Shown here one piece after another: positions 63,627-64,000 of a DNA stretch of 64,000 nucleotides. A program made the translations under genes and the position numbers. The stretch lies in the NCBI RefSeq assembly GCF_023823685.1, contig NZ_JAMXBF010000009.1:124001-188000 (forward strand). Direction: 5' to 3'. Numbering within the stretch: position 1 is the first letter of the stretch; every line of letters begins with the position of its first letter. The DNA is from Pseudomonas subflava (GTDB lineage Bacteria; Pseudomonadota; Gammaproteobacteria; Pseudomonadales; Pseudomonadaceae). The notes beneath the pieces are model-generated. The model was not told where the DNA came from, did no database searches, and worked only from the letters and a program-made list of their open reading frames with translations.

Positions 63627-64000
63627 CCCTTTCCCTGGATATGTTGCGCCACGGCGTGACCGACGCCGGCCCCGGCTTTCGCGGCAGCAGCGACGATGCG
63701 CTGACCGAGCAGGGCCGCCAGCAGATGCAGCTGGCCCTGGCCGGCAAGAGTGGCTGGGACCTGGTGATCAGCTCGCCGCTGCAGCGTTGCGAGTCGTTCG
63801 CCCGTGCCTTTGCCGAAGCCAACGGCCTGCCGCTGCGCATCGAGGCCGATCTGCGCGAACTGCACTTCGGTGAGTGGGAAGGACGCAACTCGGCGGAGAT
63901 CCTGCTGGAAGACCCGCAGGCCCTCGGCGAGTTCTGGAACGATCCCTACCGCTTCACTCCGCCCGGCGCCGAGCCGGTCAGGGACTTCGCCCAGCGCGTG
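63623..64000 (+). CDS. Alpha-ribazole phosphatase-like histidine phosphatase (3' end outside window)
   Basis: The first 126 codons of a histidine phosphatase: [17 protein letters not shown] near residue 5, with the phosphate-accepting His in LRHG, and [13 protein letters not shown] near 48. In the operon after cobT it most likely removes phosphate from alpha-ribazole phosphate (CobC of Salmonella naming). ATG overlaps the cobT stop. The C-terminal His is beyond the window. Confidence 0.88.
   Translation, partial: MTLSLDMLRHGVTDAGPGFRGSSDDALTEQGRQQMQLALAGKSGWDLVISSPLQRCESFARAFAEANGLPLRIEADLRELHFGEWEGRNSAEILLEDPQALGEFWNDPYRFTPPGAEPVRDFAQRV

Noticed and set aside
1..64000. CRISPR arrays, tRNA/rRNA genes, IS transposases
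   Set aside because: No regularly spaced repeats, cloverleaf-like sequences or transposase motifs were seen on either strand.

Overview
The window is high-GC chromosomal DNA from a member of the Pseudomonadaceae. The gene order matches what I recall of Pseudomonas aeruginosa in several blocks: a second Lon protease beside a PruR-type regulator; sseA / SMP-30-like / rnd / YcgL / hydroxyacid dehydrogenase / YcgN; oligopeptidase / HIT / class II amidotransferase / DUF2937; and a DAHP synthase between the cobalt chelatase genes. No rRNA, tRNA, IS element or CRISPR array was seen. The species cannot be fixed from sequence alone; a relative of the P. mendocina/alcaligenes type is a guess.

Layout. 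1-3 kb: truncated AsrA/Lon-type protease (minus) with a near-consensus heat-shock promoter, and a divergent AraC regulator. 3-28.4 kb: mostly housekeeping genes (sulfurtransferase, acyltransferase, RNase D, oligopeptidase B, a MoxR/VWA pair, cysK, ttcA) and several small conserved membrane proteins, with REP-like inverted repeats between them. 28.5-35.9 kb: first cobalamin block, with ferredoxin-cobK-cobL on minus and riboswitch-cobG-cobH-cobI-(cbiG/cobJ fusion) on plus. 35.9-39.4 kb: a flavin reductase (possible CobR), about 1.1 kb of nested direct and inverted repeats, and a low-GC AAA-ATPase/DUF4435 gene that looks like a compact anti-phage gene. 39.4-51 kb: second cobalamin block, with cobF, a chlI/chlD pair joined by a strong -1 frameshift signal, a DAHP synthase behind an aromatic-rich leader-peptide attenuator, cobN, cobW, two back-to-back cobalamin riboswitches, cbtB, cbtA, cobE and cobM. 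51-55.6 kb: DNA glycosylase-like protein, sirtuin, two NlpC/P60 lipoproteins, methyltransferase, HNH protein and copper-storage protein. 55.7-64 kb: a riboswitch-led operon cobO-cobB-bluB-cobD-cobC-cobQ-cobP-cobT-ribazole phosphatase, cut by the window end.

Together the cob genes encode nearly the whole oxygen-dependent B12 route from precorrin-2: corrin ring building (cobI, G, J, M, F, K, L, H), cobalt uptake (cbtAB) and insertion (cobN with ChlI/ChlD-type subunits), amidation and adenosylation (cobB, cobO, cobQ), and lower-ligand synthesis and attachment (bluB, cobT, cobP, cobC, cobD). Four cobalamin riboswitches drive four separate transcription units, so most of the pathway should be shut off by its end product.

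The observations most worth following are the A_AAA_AAG frameshift site between chlI and chlD, the two aromatic-rich leader ORFs in front of the DAHP synthase, the fused AAA-DUF4435 gene with its repeat-rich flank, and a REP element read in frame at the start of the cbiG/cobJ fusion.
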